Origin: Pseudomonas sp. UBA1879
Lineage (GTDB): Bacteria > Pseudomonadota > Gammaproteobacteria > Pseudomonadales > Pseudomonadaceae
DNA length: 64,000 nucleotides
NCBI RefSeq assembly: GCF_002338065.1
Contig: NZ_DDHJ01000005.1
Coordinates: 70,647 to 134,646, forward strand
Direction of reading: 5' to 3'
Below the pieces are notes generated by a model, which saw nothing but the letters and a program-made list of their open reading frames with translations, was not told the origin of the DNA and did not search any database. Positions 61,396-64,000 of the stretch are shown here, in pieces (positions within the stretch are counted from its first letter, which is position 1; the number at the start of each line of letters is the position of its first letter). Both the position numbers and the translations under genes were made by a program.

Positions 61396-61533
61396 GAAAG
61401 TCTCCTTGTACGAGAGGGGGGAATGATCAGCCGTAACGGCTCTGAAGGGTCAGAGCCGTTAGGTCGGGAGAGGTTCAGCGGGATCGATACAGGGTGCAGC
61501 GTGAGAGGTGCAGCGTAGACGAGTCAGGCGGGC

Positions 61534-62016
61534 TCAGCCCACCAACAGCGCCGTCCAGTACATGCCGATGGCGAACACCACGTGGCCTACGATGTTTTGC
61601 ATGCGCGCGACATTCGGGTTCGGCGCCTTGTTGCACGCCACGCCGACACCCATGCCTGGCTGCAGGATGTACCAGCCAGCAGCAACGGTGACCAGGCCAA
61701 CGATCAGCGCGGGAAAGAACGTCGGGTGATGCGCCCATTGCACGCCCCAGATCAGCAACAGCGCTGCGGCGAAAACGATGCCGATCACGTAATGCATGGT
61801 CCAGCCGATCTTCGATTCGTTGGGGATTTCGGGTGAGTTACCGATGCCGCGGTGGTGCACGAACTGGCCGTTACGCATCCCGCCAAACCAGCGGCCTACC
61901 AGATGCCAGGGTGGCGTCGGCAAACCGAAGACCCTTTTCAGCAGTTGTGCCCAGAGGTCGAGCAGTGCCGTGCCACCCGCGCCGATCAGCATTGCAAGGA
62001 AGATAAATTCGAACAT
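61534..62016 (-). CDS. DUF2938 family membrane protein
   Basis: A 160-residue inner-membrane protein with about four helices (FLAMLIGAGGTALLDLWAQL at the start, HYVIGIVFAAALLLIWGV, FFPALIVGLVTVAAGWYILQ, and the final GHVVFAIGMYWTALLVG). WHLVGRWFGGMRNGQFVH and NVARMQNIVGHV are the DUF2938 motifs. Function unknown. AAGGAA lies before the ATG. Confidence 0.85.
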   Translation of the reverse strand: MFEFIFLAMLIGAGGTALLDLWAQLLKRVFGLPTPPWHLVGRWFGGMRNGQFVHHRGIGNSPEIPNESKIGWTMHYVIGIVFAAALLLIWGVQWAHHPTFFPALIVGLVTVAAGWYILQPGMGVGVACNKAPNPNVARMQNIVGHVVFAIGMYWTALLVG

Positions 62017-62140
62017 GGCGTTCCTTATGTCTTGTCGTTGGTCTATGAGGCCGCAGTGGCGGCAACGTTAGCAGTTTTGACGCGACAAGACGCTAGGAAA
62101 CGGGAGGGCTAGGGTGAATTTTTCATCGTCTCCCGGAGGG

Positions 62141-62365
62141 TCATGCGGCGGTCCACTCGACGTGGGTCAACCCCATTTGCTCGGCTTGGCGCTGGGTCAG
62201 GCGCGGCACTTTGTCGGAACGGTATTTGGGAATCTGGCCAATCCCGGCATCCACCGTCGCCCAGTGCCACGCCTCGTCCTTGTCCATGGCCGGAGAGTGA
62301 ATGTAGAAGGTTTTATAGCTGCCATGAATCAGGTAATCGATGCGGAAATGGGTGCTGTTGGGCAT
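62141..62365 (-). CDS. Small conserved hypothetical, DUF6555-like
   Basis: A 74-residue soluble protein (FRIDYLIHGSYKTFYIHSPA, DEAWHWATVDAGIG, then RLTQRQAEQMGLTHVEW). It resembles a small Pseudomonas-specific family that I believe is DUF6555, of unknown function. GAGAGA precedes ATG 62365. Confidence 0.65.
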   Translation of the reverse strand: MPNSTHFRIDYLIHGSYKTFYIHSPAMDKDEAWHWATVDAGIGQIPKYRSDKVPRLTQRQAEQMGLTHVEWTAA

Positions 62366-62556
62366 CTGGGTTCTCTCAAAAACGGTATCGAAAATCAGTG
62401 TGTGTAATGGGGTGACTGGAAAAGAGAGTCTCCGACGGACAGATAATTCAGCAAATGTGCGGGACGCCGCTTGGGGTCTTCATCTTTCTGAAACATTCTG
62501 AAACGTTCGAGCGAGTGCGCGGGTCCATAGAGCCTCTTCCCCTGAAAGATGCGTAC

Positions 62557-63741
62557 ATGAAAACCCCTCGCCCCACGGCACGGCTGGAACCCCTGACCCA
62601 ACTTCGTAACCTGAAAATGGCCCGCTCTGCTCATGCCTATGTGCGCGGCAGCACGGTTCAGTTCTACGAGTGGCTGCATTCCCAACGTGGCAGACGCCTG
62701 CCCAGTGGTCCGCCGGTGTGGATCTGTGGCGATTGCCATGCGGGCAACCTCGGGCCCACGGGTGATTTGCGCGGCAAGATCGACATTCACATCCGCGATC
62801 TGGACCAGACCGTGATTGGCAATCCGGCCCATGACCTGGTGCGTCTGGCGTTGTCGTTGGCCACCGCGGCCCGTGGCTCGGACCTGCCGGGCGTGGCCAC
62901 GGCGCGGATGCTCGAAGAAATGATGCTCGGTTATGAGCAGGCGTTCGAGATCAGCGATGAAGAAGAATTGCAGCGTCCGTCGCAGGTCAAGGCGGGCATG
63001 CGCAGTGCGGTTCAGCGCACCTGGAAACACTTGGCGGAAGAACGCATCGAGGACATGAAGCCCACCATCCCGTTGGGTAAGCATTTCTGGGGCCTGTCGA
63101 AAGACGAACGCGGCGCCTTGAAAACCCTATGCGCTACGGATGAGATCCACGCGCTGGTGACGTCGCTGAAGGGCCGCTCGCGCGATGACCGCGTCGAGCT
63201 GCTGGATTCGGCGTATTGGGTCAAGGGTTGCAGCTCGCTGGGTCTGCTGCGCTACGCCGTGCTGCTTGGCGTGGGCGACGATGACGACCAGGAGTTCTGC
63301 CTGCTCGACATCAAGGAAGCCGTGGCCGCTGCCGCGCCGCGAACGGCGAAAGCGCGGATGCCCCGGGACAACGGACAGCGCGTGGTGGAGGGGGCGCGGC
63401 ATCTGTCGCCGGGTCTGGGTGACCGGATGATCGCGACGCGCTTGCTCGACCACGGCTTCTTCATTCGCGAACTGCTGCCTCAGGACATGAAGCTGGAATT
63501 GGATCAACTGAGCCAGAGCGAGGCCATGCGCGCTGCAGGCTATCTCGCCAAAGTGGTAGGCGTTGCCCATGCGCGGCAAATGGACCTGGCCACGCGAGCT
63601 TCCTGGATCCGCGAGCTGAGGGCTAATCGCTCTCAAACCCTCGACGCGCCATCCTGGCTGTGGTCCAGCGTCGTGCACCTGGTCGGCAGCCACGAGCAGG
63701 GCTATCTGGAACATTGCCGCCGCTACGCGTTGCAGCATTGA
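62557..63741 (+). CDS. DUF2252 family protein
   Basis: A protein of about 394 residues. The motif PVWICGDCHAGNLGP, followed by IDIHIRDLDQTVIGNPAHDL, is a kinase-like (phosphotransferase-fold) signature of DUF2252, with a late KEAVAAAAPRTA segment. A start at 62455 would add 34 residues, but those codons include rare ones such as ATA, TCT and CGA and look non-coding, so I prefer ATG 62557. Function unknown. It is followed by REP repeats. Confidence 0.8.
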   Translation: MKTPRPTARLEPLTQLRNLKMARSAHAYVRGSTVQFYEWLHSQRGRRLPSGPPVWICGDCHAGNLGPTGDLRGKIDIHIRDLDQTVIGNPAHDLVRLALSLATAARGSDLPGVATARMLEEMMLGYEQAFEISDEEELQRPSQVKAGMRSAVQRTWKHLAEERIEDMKPTIPLGKHFWGLSKDERGALKTLCATDEIHALVTSLKGRSRDDRVELLDSAYWVKGCSSLGLLRYAVLLGVGDDDDQEFCLLDIKEAVAAAAPRTAKARMPRDNGQRVVEGARHLSPGLGDRMIATRLLDHGFFIRELLPQDMKLELDQLSQSEAMRAAGYLAKVVGVAHARQMDLATRASWIRELRANRSQTLDAPSWLWSSVVHLVGSHEQGYLEHCRRYALQH

Positions 63742-63794
63742 TCGAGATGAGGTCTTGGCATGCTCGAGGGTAAATCTTCGACAACCTGAAGTTC

Positions 63795-64000
63795 TGTAGG
63801 AGACGTTGGCGGCACGACGACCGCGATGGGGTCGAGTCAGTCAGTGATGTGTTGTCTGCCACACTGCTTTCGCGGCCGTCGTGCCTCCGGCTGCTCCTAC
63901 GGGCTGTGCGGCGAGTCCGGGGAATGGGGCCGCCTCGACGAAGGCTTAGGGGCCAAACTCGAATTCGGGAACATTGGGGTCCTGTAGGAGCCGCCGGAGG
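63795..64000. repeat. REP-like units at the right edge
   Basis: A forward unit (TGTAGGAGACGTTGGCGGCA, from 63795), a reverse unit (TTTCGCGGCCGTCGTGCCTC, from 63868) and a third forward unit (TGTAGGAGCCGCCGGAGG, from 63983) that runs out of the window. The first two can pair as a long hairpin. They match the units at 41.1-41.4 and 53.9-54.1 kb. No gene is seen in 63742-64000. Confidence 0.8.

Noticed and set aside
1..64000. CRISPR arrays, tRNA or rRNA genes, insertion sequences, prophage
   Set aside because: I looked for evenly spaced short repeats, tRNA-like cloverleaf ends, transposase motifs and phage structural genes and saw none. The repeats present are REP-like and unevenly spaced.

Overview
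The window looks like chromosome of a Pseudomonas (gammaproteobacterium, high GC throughout). The clues are a cydP-cydA-cydB-cydX-ybgE operon behind an ANR/FNR-type box, an EptA-type lipid A phosphoethanolamine transferase, an ortholog of the P. aeruginosa epoxide hydrolase Cif, and dispersed REP-like repeats of the TGTAGGAGCCGCCGGAGGCA type. The species cannot be named from sequence alone. I found no rRNA, tRNA, transposase, prophage or CRISPR array.

Region by region. (1) 1-8.6 kb, accessory metabolism: a truncated-by-window 3-hydroxyisobutyrate-dehydrogenase-like gene, a frameshifted secreted alpha/beta-hydrolase, a GNAT protein, a pair of chorismate mutases (one cytoplasmic, one exported), a LysR regulator, and an MFS exporter/TetR/SDR/NTF2-like locus with two copies of a TetR-type operator. 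(2) 8.7-18.9 kb: a TetR gene divergent from an eight-gene catabolic operon (alpha/beta-hydrolase, EntE-like aryl-CoA ligase, VOC protein, aryl-CoA FAD hydroxylase, 4HBT thioesterase, thiolase, SMP-30 lactonase, FadL-like porin). It reads as a CoA-dependent aromatic acid degradation pathway that I cannot match to a complete described route. (3) 19-29.4 kb: a deletion scar joining a YheO-like regulator remnant to an ornithine cyclodeaminase remnant, an M19 dipeptidase, two SDR/AraC pairs, a TetR-controlled haloacetate-dehalogenase-like hydrolase, and Cif with a perfect 12-bp-arm palindrome upstream.

(4) 29.6-36 kb, housekeeping-like genes: SPOR-like lipoprotein, DUF883 protein, LEA14-like lipoprotein, NCS2 xanthine/uracil permease, ArsR regulator, semialdehyde dehydrogenase. 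(5) 36-43 kb: GntR regulator divergent from a lyase of the PcaB/fumarase superfamily, DctA and FumC (the last two overlapping), then a tandem 176-bp repeat and an MFS carrier. The set suggests uptake of an acidic compound, lytic release of a dicarboxylate such as fumarate, and its hydration to malate. (6) 43-49 kb: eptA, a glutathione S-transferase, and an operon of two periplasmic solute-binding proteins flanking a membrane diguanylate cyclase. (7) 49-52.5 kb: the cytochrome bd operon, including the 38-residue CydX. (8) 52.4-64 kb: an MFS carrier, REP repeats, two tandem LysR paralogs, a GST, a PNPOx-like/ferredoxin-reductase/2Fe-2S fusion protein, a class A beta-lactamase with a twin-arginine leader, a PRISE-type reductase, DUF2938 and DUF2252 proteins, and more REP units at the right edge.

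The strongest leads are the aryl-CoA cluster (9.8-18.9 kb), the GntR-lyase-DctA-FumC set (35.9-41.0 kb), the Cif ortholog, a family of related operator-like inverted repeats recurring before several 0-27 kb genes, and the solute-binding-protein/diguanylate cyclase operon. All functional assignments come from motif reading; no database search was possible.
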